Assembly: GCA_052318935.1 (NCBI GenBank)
Contig: JBQRKO010000011.1
DNA from: Niallia sp052318935
Lineage (GTDB): Bacteria; Bacillota; Bacilli; Bacillales; Cytobacillaceae
Direction: 5' to 3' (one strand)
Length of the DNA stretch: 64,000 bases
Part shown: positions 8,240 to 17,255 of the stretch, piece by piece
Layout of the letters: each line of letters begins with the position of its first letter
Numbering within the stretch: the first letter of the stretch is position 1
Program-made: the position numbers and the translations under genes
The notes under the pieces: model-generated
What the model saw: only the letters and a program-made list of their open reading frames with translations
Told to the model about the DNA's origin: nothing
Database searches by the model: none

Positions 8240-8627
8240 GAATTTATTTGATCTCGTTTCAGCAAGCAAAAAACAGGCCAATAAGTTAAAGCAAGGTCTA
8301 CTTCAGCAATAAGGGGATAATTGTTGAAACAAGATGCAAATTACTTCAAGAAAAAGGCGATGGAATATAGGAATGAGAATCACGCGAACATTGTTAACAT
8401 CGCGTCAAAACTTACAGTATCATTGGACTAAAATGAAGAAAGTATAATAAACAAGGTTAACAACGGTTGCTTGCATACCAAGCTCATATGGCATATCTAA
8501 TAGATATGCCATACTGGGGGGAATAGCAATATAGAAAAAATATAGGTATATAGAAGTAAATACCGTTATAATAATGATGAGAAATTCATAATACATGTTT
8601 AATAAAGACGGGTGACGGAGGCATTTT
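8240..8627. other. decayed region upstream of the LamB/YcsF gene
   Basis: Short in-frame scraps occur. One ends ASKKQANKLKQGLLQQ, then a stop at about 8310, faintly like the C-terminus of type I restriction HsdS subunits. A 36-codon frame begins at a TTG near 8321 after AAGGGGA. Neither can be called a gene. The GGAGG at about 8615 belongs to the next gene. Confidence 0.35.
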
Positions 8628-9395
8628 ATGAGAAAAGTAATTGACATAATCTCAGATCTAGGAGAAGGTTTTGGATCTTATACGATGGCAGATGATTCTA
8701 GTTTGCTTGAATTGGTAAGTTCCGCTAATATTGCTTGTGGTTTTCATGCAGGGGATCCTCGGACGATGGCAGATGCTGTAGAAAAATCAGTAAAAAATAA
8801 TGTGGGGATTGGTGCGCATCCAGGTTTTCCTGATTTGGTCGGGTTTGGCCGAAGACATATAGAGTTATCATCATGGGAAATTACAACAGATATTCTCTAT
8901 CAATTAGGTGCACTGAACGCATTTGTTAAAGCATATGGAGGTACATTGCAGCACGTAACTCCTCATGGACGATTAGGAAATCTCTCTGTTGAGAATCGCA
9001 AATATGCTGAAGCAATTGTTGAAGGCATAGTGAGATTTGATCCATCTCTTATGGTAGTTACTACTCCTGGGGAAATGGCTAACATAGCAGAACAAAGAGG
9101 GCTAAAGGTTGCATATGTAATATTTGCGGACCGTGCATATAATGACGATGGAACATTGGTTTCTAGAGATAATCCCAACGCTGTAATTCATGATCCTGAA
9201 ACAGTTGTAAAACGATGTGTCAAGATGGTTGTTGAAGGGAAAGTGACTTCAATAACTGGTAAAGAAATAGAAGTTGACGGCCAATCATTGCTGCTTCATG
9301 GAGACACAAGTGGATCATTAAAGCTTGCACAACAAATAAAGAGTGCTTTAATAGAAGCAGGAGTAGAAATTCGTAGATTGGGTGATTGGTTTTAG
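8628..9395 (+). CDS. LamB/YcsF family protein (PxpA-like), divergent
   Basis: A 255-residue protein of the family that includes 5-oxoprolinase subunit A. Conserved motifs are ISDLGEGFG near the N-terminus, SANIACGFHAGDP (about 32-44) and GAHPGFPDLVGFGRR (about 63-77). The usual VKPHGALYN motif instead reads VTPHGRLGN: the Lys and the ALY positions have changed, so the activity or substrate may differ. The usual partners PxpB and PxpC are not adjacent. GGAGG lies 7 bases before the ATG. A hydantoinase/oxoprolinase-type subunit lies about 8 kb upstream, which may or may not be related. Confidence 0.85.
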   Translation: MRKVIDIISDLGEGFGSYTMADDSSLLELVSSANIACGFHAGDPRTMADAVEKSVKNNVGIGAHPGFPDLVGFGRRHIELSSWEITTDILYQLGALNAFVKAYGGTLQHVTPHGRLGNLSVENRKYAEAIVEGIVRFDPSLMVVTTPGEMANIAEQRGLKVAYVIFADRAYNDDGTLVSRDNPNAVIHDPETVVKRCVKMVVEGKVTSITGKEIEVDGQSLLLHGDTSGSLKLAQQIKSALIEAGVEIRRLGDWF

Positions 9396-9434
9396 TAGAA
9401 ATTAAATCAAATTAAGTTTCGTCTTTATTTTTAT

Positions 9435-9645
9435 GACTCTTTTCGTATAGATTGTTGTTATGTACCCCGCAGCCTGAATACACTTCGCTTTCCGCGGACG
9501 AGTGCCGAGCCTCCTCGTCGCTATGCTCCTGTGGGGTCTCGTCTTTCTCGCTTTTCCCGCAGGAGTCTACGTGTATTCAGGCTGCTCAGTGCTTCAACCA
9601 AGTCTATTGTTTTATTCAAAAACAACAAACTTTTAGAAAACAGCC
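9435..9645 (+). repeat. R1 palindromic repeat, copy 1
   Basis: About 210 bp. The left end is a variant (GACTCTTTTCGTATAG), the right end is TAGAAAACAGCC. The central stem GCAGCCTGAATACAC (9469-9483) / GTGTATTCAGGCTGC (9571-9585) encloses a GC-rich core containing GAGCCTCCTCGTCGC and GGGGTCTCGTC. No clear target duplication. Confidence 0.85.
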
Positions 9646-9803
9646 TTATTAAAAAGATTCTTATCCAAATATTGTTTCTCTTGTTGGGATACTTTACAGC
9701 GGTTTTCTTCCAAGACCTCTAAATTTTAATATGTATCTTCAGGTTTCATAAAGGAATATATTGTCCTAGTAGAATAAGTAAAAAAATAACTTAATCTATA
9801 GTC

Positions 9804-9857
9804 AAAAAAAACACACGTTGAACTACTAATCTGTAATTCAATACGTGTGTTTTTTTA
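9804..9857. terminator. terminator of the tre operon
   Basis: AAAACACACGTTGAA pairs with TTCA-AT-ACGTGTGTTTT, flanked by A and T runs. It lies 3' of treR on the minus strand. Confidence 0.7.
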
Positions 9858-10002
9858 ACTTTAATGGTTCTTTTAAATCCTTTTAAGTACTTTTATCTTT
9901 AGTTTTAGATTTCGCTATAACAAACTCACACTCGTCGCCTTGATCCCCTCTAGAGTATAAATAGTTCATTGCTATACAAAGAGGGGATAACATCAACCCA
10001 GA

Positions 10003-10722
10003 TTAGTTTAATTGTATCCGTCTTGCAAAATCGGTAAATTTAAATTTATCAGGTCTGTGCCTTGATTCACTGTACTGAAATAAGCTGCCATCCTGCAGGT
10101 GAACCGTGCTTTTTACGACGACGACCATATGATAATTTTCTAAGTCTAGAATACTTCGATCTTCTTCAGTGCAGGGCTCCACTGTAATTTCTTTATTGGC
10201 AAATCCTATCTGTAGTCCAATTTCTTCTTCAATGTACTTGTAAATGGAGTATTGGCAAATTTCTTTTGTTAAACATGGAATATAGGTGTGATGAAAATAA
10301 TCCTTATCTAATATAATCTTTTTCCCGCCTATTTCTCTTGCTCTAAAAACTTTCCATACTTTTTCATTGCCTGTCAGGTCGAGCTGATTTTGCAAAAAAG
10401 AATCTGAGGGTATAAGCTCCAGTGTATGTACAATCGTCTTCGTCTGTAAATGTAATTTTTCTGCAAGCTCTTTAAAGCTGACTAATCCCGTCACTGGAAA
10501 ATCAAATTTACTGAAATCCATGACAAAGGAGCCTTTTCCTTTGATTTTATGGATGTATCCATTTTGCTCCAATGCATGCAAAGCTTTCCGGACAGTATCT
10601 CTGGATATTTCATATTGCTCCATTAAACTGCTTTCTGAAGGAAGCTTAGAGTTGGTAGTATAGGAGCCATTTTCAATTTTAGAAACAATATCGCTGTAAA
10701 GCGCTACATATTTACTGCTCAT
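10003..10722 (-). CDS. treR: trehalose operon repressor TreR (GntR/HutC family)
   Basis: About 239 residues. An N-terminal winged helix-turn-helix of GntR type is visible (SKLPSESSLMEQYEISRDTVRKALHALE within the first 60 residues), followed by a UTRA effector domain. In B. subtilis TreR is released from DNA by trehalose-6-phosphate. The ATG at 10722 is preferred because GGTGAT lies 4 bases upstream; an ATG at 10728 and a GTG at 10731 are alternatives. It is the third gene of treP-treA-treR, 20 bases after treA on the minus strand, and probably acts on the two palindromes in front of treP. Confidence 0.93.
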   Translation of the reverse strand: MSSKYVALYSDIVSKIENGSYTTNSKLPSESSLMEQYEISRDTVRKALHALEQNGYIHKIKGKGSFVMDFSKFDFPVTGLVSFKELAEKLHLQTKTIVHTLELIPSDSFLQNQLDLTGNEKVWKVFRAREIGGKKIILDKDYFHHTYIPCLTKEICQYSIYKYIEEEIGLQIGFANKEITVEPCTEEDRSILDLENYHMVVVVKSTVHLQDGSLFQYSESRHRPDKFKFTDFARRIQLN

Positions 10723-10742
10723 TTCCATCACCAGACATATTA

Positions 10743-12413
10743 TTATTTTGATTCTTTTAAAAGGTAAATAACAGATTCATACGGACGAAGAACCATTTTT
10801 GCATATGAATCACTAGAATCTTGATAATTCGACAACAATATCTTACTTTCATAGCCAACAAGGTTTTGCTTAGGCAATTCAAATTTGCTTTCTTGCCCAT
10901 AGAAGTTATTAATAACTAATAATATCTCATCCTTGTAGCTTCGTGTATAGGCATAGATGTTCTCATGCCCTGGTAAAATCTCGTTATATTCTCCGTATGC
11001 AACCACATCATATTTTTTTCTTAAAGCAATTAATTTTTGATAATGATAAAAAATAGAATCCTGATCTTCAAGGGCATTTTCTGCATTAATGCCTCTGTAA
11101 TTTTCCGCTGTTTGAATCCAAGGTTCACCTGATGTAAAACCGGCATGAGGTGAACTGTCCCATTGCATTGGTGTTCTTGAATTATCTCTGGACTTCGCCT
11201 GGAGAATAGACATTATTTCCTTCTCGATTCTTCCAGAAGATTTCAGTATATTATAGTAATTAATGGATTCGACATCCTTATATTGATCAATGCTTGAAAA
11301 ATAAGGATTTGTCATTCCAAGCTCTTCTCCTTGATAAATATAAGGAGTTCCTCTTAGCATATGAATGGCAGCAGCAAGCATTTTTGCTGATTCCTTATGA
11401 TACTTTTGATCATCACCAAAACGGGACACAATCCGCGGCTGGTCATGATTGCACCAAAAAAGGGCATTCCATCCATCTCCCTCCTGCATCCCATACTGCC
11501 AGGAACTGAGAATCTCTTTTAATTTTTGAAAATCAAAGTCTGCTGTCGTCCATTTTTCGCCATTCTCGTAATCAACCTTTAAATGATGGAAGCTGAATAC
11601 CATCGATAATTCCTTTTCTTCAGGGCGAGAATATTTTACACAATGGTCAATCGATGTGGAGGACATTTCTCCGACGGTGATAATATTTTCATATTTCCCA
11701 AAGGTTTCTTTATTAAGTTCTTTCAAATACTCATGGATTTTTGGACCATCTGTATAAAAACGCCGTCCATCTCTCGAATCATCATCCGCGAAAACTTCTG
11801 GTTTAGATATAAGGTTTATCACATCCAGGCGAAATCCCTTTACCCCTTTTTCCAGCCAAAATTCGACTATATCAAAAATTTCCCGCTTAAGCATGGGATT
11901 TTCCCAGTTTAAGTCTGCCTGTGTAACATCGAATAAATGAAGATAATATTCTCCATATTTTTCGGAGTATTCCCAGGCAGAACCGCCAAATTTAGAAATC
12001 CAATTGGTAGGTGGGCCGCCATCTATTTTTGGCTCTTTAAAAATATAATAATCTTTATAGTTTGGAGCTCCTTTTATCGCTTTTTGAAACCATTCGTGCT
12101 CTGTCGATGTATGATTAAATACCATATCCATCATAATATCGATATTTCGTTTTTTTGCTTCGAACACTAAACGTTCAAAATCCTCCATTGTTCCAAAACG
12201 AGAATCAATAGACGTATAATCTGCTACATCATAGCCATTGTCCTTCTGGGGGGAAATATAAACAGGGGTAATCCAAAGATAATCCACCCCGAGCTTTTTT
12301 AAATAATCAAGCTTTTCGATAATTCCATTTAAATCGCCAAGTCCATCTCCGTTTGAATCATTAAATGATTTAGGATAAATTTGATAAACAATGCTTTTTT
12401 TAAAGTCTTTCAT
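10743..12413 (-). CDS. treA: trehalose-6-phosphate hydrolase (GH13)
   Basis: A 556-residue cytosolic alpha-glucosidase of the GH13 oligo-1,6-glucosidase/TreC group. It cleaves trehalose-6-phosphate into glucose and glucose-6-phosphate. The GH13 regions are present: DMVFNHTS (about 98-105), the nucleophile Asp in GFRLDVIN, the acid/base Glu in VGEMSS and the third carboxylate in CNHDQPR. Length matches the family. It lies between treP and treR, which settles the substrate better than sequence alone. Confidence 0.95.
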   Translation of the reverse strand: MKDFKKSIVYQIYPKSFNDSNGDGLGDLNGIIEKLDYLKKLGVDYLWITPVYISPQKDNGYDVADYTSIDSRFGTMEDFERLVFEAKKRNIDIMMDMVFNHTSTEHEWFQKAIKGAPNYKDYYIFKEPKIDGGPPTNWISKFGGSAWEYSEKYGEYYLHLFDVTQADLNWENPMLKREIFDIVEFWLEKGVKGFRLDVINLISKPEVFADDDSRDGRRFYTDGPKIHEYLKELNKETFGKYENIITVGEMSSTSIDHCVKYSRPEEKELSMVFSFHHLKVDYENGEKWTTADFDFQKLKEILSSWQYGMQEGDGWNALFWCNHDQPRIVSRFGDDQKYHKESAKMLAAAIHMLRGTPYIYQGEELGMTNPYFSSIDQYKDVESINYYNILKSSGRIEKEIMSILQAKSRDNSRTPMQWDSSPHAGFTSGEPWIQTAENYRGINAENALEDQDSIFYHYQKLIALRKKYDVVAYGEYNEILPGHENIYAYTRSYKDEILLVINNFYGQESKFELPKQNLVGYESKILLSNYQDSSDSYAKMVLRPYESVIYLLKESK

Positions 12414-12464
12414 TGATAGTCCTCCTTGCTAAAATAAAAGGGAGATTGCTCTCCCATCTATCAT

Positions 12465-13910
12465 TTAACCTTTTACTTTTAAAAGCTTAGATCCTGTTTT
12501 TATATTAAACTGTGGTTTTTTAGAAAGCACAATCGTAAGCAGGAACGGAACAGTGATTGCTATCAGCATAGCGACAGCAAACATAATCATGTGCTGCGGC
12601 TGGATAGAAAGGATTCCAGGAATTCCTCCAACACCAATAGAGTTTGCCATTACACCGGATGCTACAGACACTACACCAGCGATTAAAGAACCGATCATAC
12701 CGGCAATGAAAGGGAAGCCATATTTTAAGTTAATTCCAAAAATTGCTGGTTCTGTTACTCCAAGATAACAGGAAATAGTAGCAGGGATGGAAACTTGTTT
12801 TTCTTCTTCATTTTTTCTATTTAAGTAAACCATAGCGAGCACGGCTGAACCTTGAGCGATATTGGACAGTGCAATCATCGGCCAAAGGTTCGTTCCGCCA
12901 AATTGTCCCATTAACTGAAGGTCAATTGCATTGGACATATGATGAAGTCCAGTAATAACAAGCGGAGCGTAGAAAAATCCGAATACAGCTCCAAACAACC
13001 AGCCTAAAGAAGAAGTAAGGCCAGCATATATACCAGCAGAAATAACAGCACCTATTTTCCAGCCGATAGGACCAAGGACAGTGTGCGCAATAATAACAGT
13101 CGGCAATAAGGACAAAAATGGTACTACAATCATAGAAATAGAGTTTGGTGTAATAGCACGAAGCTTGCGTTCAAGGAAAGTCAACAGCAGTCCTGCTAAA
13201 ATAGCCGGAATAACTTGTGCCTGATATCCAATCATTTCTACCTGTGCGAATCCAAAATCCCATACAGGGATGTCTTTTGCTGTAGCAACTGCATATGCAT
13301 TAAGCAATTGCGGCGATACTAGCGTAAGTCCAAGGACAATTCCGAGTATTTGGGTTGTGCCCATTTTCTTGGCAATTGCCCATGTAATCCCAACAGGAAG
13401 GAAGTGGAATATCGCTTCACCAATTAACCATAAGAAAGAGTGAACGCCTCCCCAGAATTGTGAAACTTCAACAAGTGTTTTCGTACCATCTGCCGCTAGT
13501 TTAATATCCCCTATAATATTGCGGAAGCCAAGGATAAGCCCGCCGACAACGATAGCTGGAATTAATGGCGAAAATATTTCTGCAAGATGGGCAATCATCC
13601 GTTGTATCCAGTTCATATTCTGCTTTGCTGCATCTTTTACTTGATCCTTAGAAGCTTCACTTACACCAGAAACTTTTATAAATTCATTATAAAACGAGGA
13701 TACTTCATTTCCAATTATAACCTGGAATTGACCAGCTTGAGTAAAAGTCCCTTTTACAAGTTTAATAGCTTCTATTTTGTTGACATCTGCTTTGCTTGGC
13801 TCATTTAAAACAAATCTCATTCTTGTCGCACAATGGGTTACGGTTGAAATATTATCTTTTCCTCCAATATACTGCAGCAATTCTTTTGCTGGATCAGTAA
13901 ATTTACTCAT
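12465..13910 (-). CDS. treP: PTS trehalose-specific EIIBC component
   Basis: A 481-residue membrane protein. The EIIB domain (residues 1-85) carries the phosphorylated Cys27 in THCATRMRF; EIIC follows with about ten hydrophobic segments and the GVTEPAIFGIN motif. There is no EIIA domain, so phosphate must come from an EIIA supplied elsewhere, as in B. subtilis. It imports trehalose as trehalose-6-phosphate for TreA. First gene of the operon; the promoter upstream has TreR-like palindromes and several cre sites. Confidence 0.95.
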   Translation of the reverse strand: MSKFTDPAKELLQYIGGKDNISTVTHCATRMRFVLNEPSKADVNKIEAIKLVKGTFTQAGQFQVIIGNEVSSFYNEFIKVSGVSEASKDQVKDAAKQNMNWIQRMIAHLAEIFSPLIPAIVVGGLILGFRNIIGDIKLAADGTKTLVEVSQFWGGVHSFLWLIGEAIFHFLPVGITWAIAKKMGTTQILGIVLGLTLVSPQLLNAYAVATAKDIPVWDFGFAQVEMIGYQAQVIPAILAGLLLTFLERKLRAITPNSISMIVVPFLSLLPTVIIAHTVLGPIGWKIGAVISAGIYAGLTSSLGWLFGAVFGFFYAPLVITGLHHMSNAIDLQLMGQFGGTNLWPMIALSNIAQGSAVLAMVYLNRKNEEEKQVSIPATISCYLGVTEPAIFGINLKYGFPFIAGMIGSLIAGVVSVASGVMANSIGVGGIPGILSIQPQHMIMFAVAMLIAITVPFLLTIVLSKKPQFNIKTGSKLLKVKG

Positions 13911-13937
13911 CGATTTTCTTCCCTTCAGTTAATGTTT

Positions 13938-14005
13938 AGGTAACGCTTTCACAAAAGATAAAAAAATAAAAACGATAATACCTTTCAACAAAAAAAGCGT
14001 TTTCA
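13938..14005 (-). promoter_or_regulatory. two cre-like sites in the treP leader
   Basis: AGGTAACGCTTTCAC (13938-13952) and AAAAAGCGTTTTCA (13992-14005) match the CcpA cre pattern (TGNAANCGNTNNCA type on the complement). Lying downstream of the promoter, they could act as roadblocks. Confidence 0.55.
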
Positions 14006-14035
14006 TTAAGTTGTAAAAACTATGTTGATTTCTTT

Positions 14036-14094
14036 CCTGTACGTATAGGGTTTGTTTACGCTTTCATTTTATCTTGTACGTACAGGGATGTCAA
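14036..14094 (-). promoter_or_regulatory. treP promoter with TreR operators and cre
   Basis: On the minus strand, -35 TTGACA (14094-14089), 17-base spacer, -10 TAAAAT (14071-14066). A palindrome CTTGTACGTACAGG (14073-14086) fills the spacer, and a second, CCTGTACGTATAGG, lies at 14036-14049. A cre site TGTTTACGCTTTCA (14053-14066) covers the -10/start region. This predicts repression by TreR and by CcpA. Confidence 0.8.
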
Positions 14095-14117
14095 TGAATT
14101 TTTAGAAAATTATGAAA

Positions 14118-14131
14118 TGATAGCGTTTACA
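14118..14131. promoter_or_regulatory. upstream cre-like site
   Basis: TGATAGCGTTTACA fits the cre consensus and lies about 25 bases upstream of the treP -35 box. Confidence 0.5.
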
Positions 14132-14383
14132 ATAGTCGCAGGATAATTAAAAGGGAAGTTTATGTTAAAACTTTTTCCTAATGAGGATAGAAGGTATAAC
14201 AATGAAGGGCTGTTTTTTGACTAAAGAATTATAAATAGAAGAAACAATAAAAATTTTCAGATGGATTAGAATAAACAAAACAAAAGAACTCGAAAATTTG
14301 TATGATTAAACTTACAAAATAATTAGTTTTTTTGTAAGATGGCATTATGCCATTATTTTTAAACAGTTGGGAGAGCTTTTACT

Positions 14384-15355
14384 TTGATATTTTCAAAGAT
14401 CATAGATTTATATGCCTTAAATCAGCTACATAAAAATCGAAGCAAAGAGTTTCAATATTCCTCACTTTCCACGGATATAAGTGAAGTAAGAGACAGAATG
14501 GAATTTTATCAAACACATCCGATAGATATTCATTGTGACATACATAATGAAGACGGAAAATACAAGGCAGGAACCTTTAAATTCCAAAGCTTGCTTCCAT
14601 CTGGTGATCACTCTAATGATCACTTAGTGGGAGATGTTTTTTTAAATAAAAATGAAGGTGCGCCTAATGTTATCTTTGTTCATGGATGGCGTATGAACTC
14701 TTTTGATCGCGTGAAGAAAATATTTCACAATCGTTTTATGAAAATGGGGTGGAATCTATATTATTTTCCTCTTCCCTACCATCTTAAGAGGAAGCCAGAA
14801 CATTCACTTTACAGCGGAGAATATATGATAAGCGCCAATATCCAGCGGACGGTTCAATCTACTAGACAAGCAGTGGTTGATTTAAGAGCATTGATTCAAT
14901 GGATTAAAGCAAATAAAAAAGGACCTGTCATCTTAATAGGTGTCAGCTTAGGCGGATTTATTACAAATTTAGCTGCAACGATTGAATCACAAATTGATGC
15001 GTTAGTTTCTGTTTTCTATGCTAATCGTCTTTCTTATTCCATATGGAATACCATACCGGGGAAGTTAATTAGGGAAGATTTAGAACATCATGGTGTAAAT
15101 TATCATGATTTAATCAATTATTGGCGTATTACAGAACCTTGCCAAGCTATGCCTATTATGAAGAAAGATAATATTTTGCTAATCTCTGCAAAATATGACC
15201 AATATGTACATAGTGAAGATACTAATTACTTGTGGGAGTCATGGAGAAAACCAAAAAGGTTTATCTATCATTGTGGACATGCTGGAATCGTCCTACATCG
15301 TAAAAAGATCGCAACAGATACCATTTCTTTTCTCCAAAATAAAATCAAAGGGTAA
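14384..15355 (+). CDS. alpha/beta hydrolase, uncharacterised
   Basis: A 323-residue alpha/beta hydrolase. The oxyanion-side motif FVHGWRM lies near residue 99, the nucleophile elbow GVSLGG near 187-192 (Ser), a probable acid Asp in KYDQYV near 270 and the His in CGHAGI near 300. There is no signal peptide, so it is probably cytosolic. The start is TTG at 14384, 7 bases after GGGAGAG. It is a single gene, opposite in direction to treP, with a shared terminator after it. The substrate is unknown. Confidence 0.8.
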   Translation: MIFSKIIDLYALNQLHKNRSKEFQYSSLSTDISEVRDRMEFYQTHPIDIHCDIHNEDGKYKAGTFKFQSLLPSGDHSNDHLVGDVFLNKNEGAPNVIFVHGWRMNSFDRVKKIFHNRFMKMGWNLYYFPLPYHLKRKPEHSLYSGEYMISANIQRTVQSTRQAVVDLRALIQWIKANKKGPVILIGVSLGGFITNLAATIESQIDALVSVFYANRLSYSIWNTIPGKLIREDLEHHGVNYHDLINYWRITEPCQAMPIMKKDNILLISAKYDQYVHSEDTNYLWESWRKPKRFIYHCGHAGIVLHRKKIATDTISFLQNKIKG

Positions 15356-15412
15356 TGACTGTTTAAAAAAAGTGATACCCTTTGAAGTTTTTAAACCCTA
15401 AATCAAAAACAT

Positions 15413-15453
15413 AGAGGTTAATACATAGTTAAATAAAATATGCATTAACCTCT
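15413..15453. terminator. bidirectional terminator
   Basis: AGAGGTTAATACATA (15413-15427) pairs with TATGCATTAACCTCT (15439-15453) with one mismatch, between convergent genes. Confidence 0.6.
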
Positions 15454-15471
15454 TACTTCTTAGACAGGCAC

Positions 15472-15981
15472 TCAAGATGAACTTGCTGCACTATTAATGC
15501 TTTTTTCAATTGCATTTACGCCCATAACAACTACTATTAACTCCTCCATGAAGAGGACGTCATCAAATTTTATTAGCTGATAAGCAGGCGATGAAAAGAA
15601 ACCGGTTATTCGATTAAATTCAGCAACTACTTCTTCCGTTCCTTCTTTCACCAGCTGATATTGTTTAGAAAAAGCCTCTGATTTTATTAGAAATATCCCG
15701 CGACCATATGCATTATATTCGTATTTTTTAGATAAAAGAGAAAATTTATTTCTTAAGTTTCCAATTTCTGTGCCCTGATTATCATAGATTCTCCATCTAC
15801 TCCCCATTAACGGGAACTTTCCACTAATGACGGCATTACCATCTGTATCAAGAACACTTACTCCAGAGGTAAAAGCACTCTTTAGATCAAGCACGCCTAC
15901 TTCTTTCTTTAATTCATTGAAAATAGTCGTTTTTCCTGCTGAAAAAAAATTATCAGTAAAATATAATGTCTCCCGTGTCAT
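15472..15981 (-). CDS. LURP-one-related / tubby-like barrel protein
   Basis: A 169-residue protein of alternating beta-strand pattern matching the LURP-one-related (tubby C-terminal-like) family: KTTIFNE at the start, VLDTDGNAVISGKFPLMGSRWRIYD in the middle and a hydrophobic C-terminal helix (VLFMEELIVVVMGVNAIE). Bacterial members are small, often phospholipid-scramblase-like proteins with unknown roles. No operon partner. Family call by pattern only. Confidence 0.65.
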   Translation of the reverse strand: MTRETLYFTDNFFSAGKTTIFNELKKEVGVLDLKSAFTSGVSVLDTDGNAVISGKFPLMGSRWRIYDNQGTEIGNLRNKFSLLSKKYEYNAYGRGIFLIKSEAFSKQYQLVKEGTEEVVAEFNRITGFFSSPAYQLIKFDDVLFMEELIVVVMGVNAIEKSINSAASSS

Positions 15982-16094
15982 AATATCCCTTCTTTCTAGT
16001 GAAGAATTTCAGCACTTGTTATTATTTATTTACGTATTAATGCTTAATTAGTTTCGTATTAACAGGAAAAATTTTCATCTAAACATGCAAACAA

Positions 16095-16127
16095 CAAAAA
16101 AAGACTAACAAAAGTCAGCCTTTTTGA
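16095..16127 (-). terminator. terminator of the 16144 gene
   Basis: On the minus strand, GGCTGACTTTTGTTAGTC with a run of seven T follows the gene. Confidence 0.6.
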
Positions 16128-16143
16128 AACATATTTTCAGCTC

Positions 16144-16704
16144 TTAAGAAGATAATTTCTCAATAATCATCCGTTTGCCTGTATTTAAGGTAAATTCAAA
16201 TCGATCGGAAATTTTTTCGTTGTAATAAAAATGGTGATTGACGCTGCATAATCCTTCTTGATTATCAAATATCATCATATTGACGCCGCTTTTACGTTTT
16301 TCGTCTTTTAGAAAAGTTAATTGGTTGTAACAGTAAATACAATCATAAATCGAAAAATTCATTGTATTAAGTGTCGTCACAAAATGATAAAAGCTATCAT
16401 CGCTAATTTCGTCTAATAGTCTTTCTAAGGCGAAAACGAGGTGTTTGCGAATGCGGATTGTATCCTGATTTTTAAGGGAAAGGGTGGAACCAGAAGTGTT
16501 GACTCTTCCATCCTCTAACAGGATGCCTTTCCGCCAATTATTTAATAATAAAACTTCAATTTCTTGATGAATATATTCCTCTAAAGTAGAGGCTTCCTCT
16601 GTTTCATCATCAAAAAAAATCCAATGATCGTTCATGTATTCAACAGTTCCCGTAGTAAACGCACGGGTTTGATACTCAATCAGTTTTGCACGCTGCTGTT
16701 TCAT
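16144..16704 (-). CDS. uncharacterised Bacillaceae protein (perhaps DUF2777-like)
   Basis: A 186-residue soluble protein starting MKQQRAKLIEYQTRAFTTG, with an acidic stretch FFDDETEEASTLEEY near residue 30 and a Cys pair in YDCIYCYNQL near 122-130. It vaguely recalls the DUF2777 family of Bacillus, but I am not certain. No membrane segment or signal. It is monocistronic, with its own terminator on the 3' side and an R1 repeat just upstream. Confidence 0.6.
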   Translation of the reverse strand: MKQQRAKLIEYQTRAFTTGTVEYMNDHWIFFDDETEEASTLEEYIHQEIEVLLLNNWRKGILLEDGRVNTSGSTLSLKNQDTIRIRKHLVFALERLLDEISDDSFYHFVTTLNTMNFSIYDCIYCYNQLTFLKDEKRKSGVNMMIFDNQEGLCSVNHHFYYNEKISDRFEFTLNTGKRMIIEKLSS

Positions 16705-16760
16705 TATAAACCTCCTCCGTTAATTTCTTTTTTTGACATAATTTATTGTTTTTAAACTTA

Positions 16761-16969
16761 GGCTGTTTTCGTATAGATTGTTGCTTTTAAACTCGCAGCC
16801 TGAATACACTTCGCTTTCCATGGGCGAGCGTCGAGCCTCCTCGTCGCATACGCTCCTGTGGGGTCTCGTCTTTCTCGCATTCCCACAGGAGTCTTCGTGT
16901 ATTCAGGCTGCTGAGTACTTCTTCTCCCGTTTTTTTACATAAAAAACAACAAATTTTGAGAAAACAGCC
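16761..16969 (+). repeat. R1 palindromic repeat, copy 2, with target duplication
   Basis: Complete 209-bp copy from GGCTGTTTTCG to GAAAACAGCC. It is flanked by perfect 8-bp direct repeats TAAACTTA at 16753-16760 and 16970-16977. Confidence 0.93.
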
Positions 16970-17255
16970 TAAACTTATAAAGCTTTTGTATAGAAAAACG
17001 GTGTAATAAGCCATATCCATCAAGCTAACAAAAAATAGATTCTTTCGTGAAAAGGCTAGTGAATCCCGCGTTAATTTCAATAATTCCGCGAAATGGATAA
17101 ATGTTTAAGTTGATGGCTACGATGTTATACCCTTCAAAAAATCAAGAGAATGAATTAGTTTCTATGGACAAATAACCATTTTCTTCTTTCCGGAATAGAA
17201 TACTCCATATTGATTGGCATCTAGTCAAAAATTCCACGAAGAAAGGATGATAACG

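Noticed and set aside
8240..8320. HsdS restriction subunit remnant
   Set aside because: Only the short ASKKQANKLKQGLLQQ end resembles HsdS. That is too little to call and no hsd genes are nearby.
16787..17080. Open frame of about 97 codons across an R1 repeat
   Set aside because: It runs through the palindromic repeat. Similar frames appear in other copies (for example 34884-35180, 48954-49142, 63742-63957) because the GC-rich core lacks stops, not because it codes.
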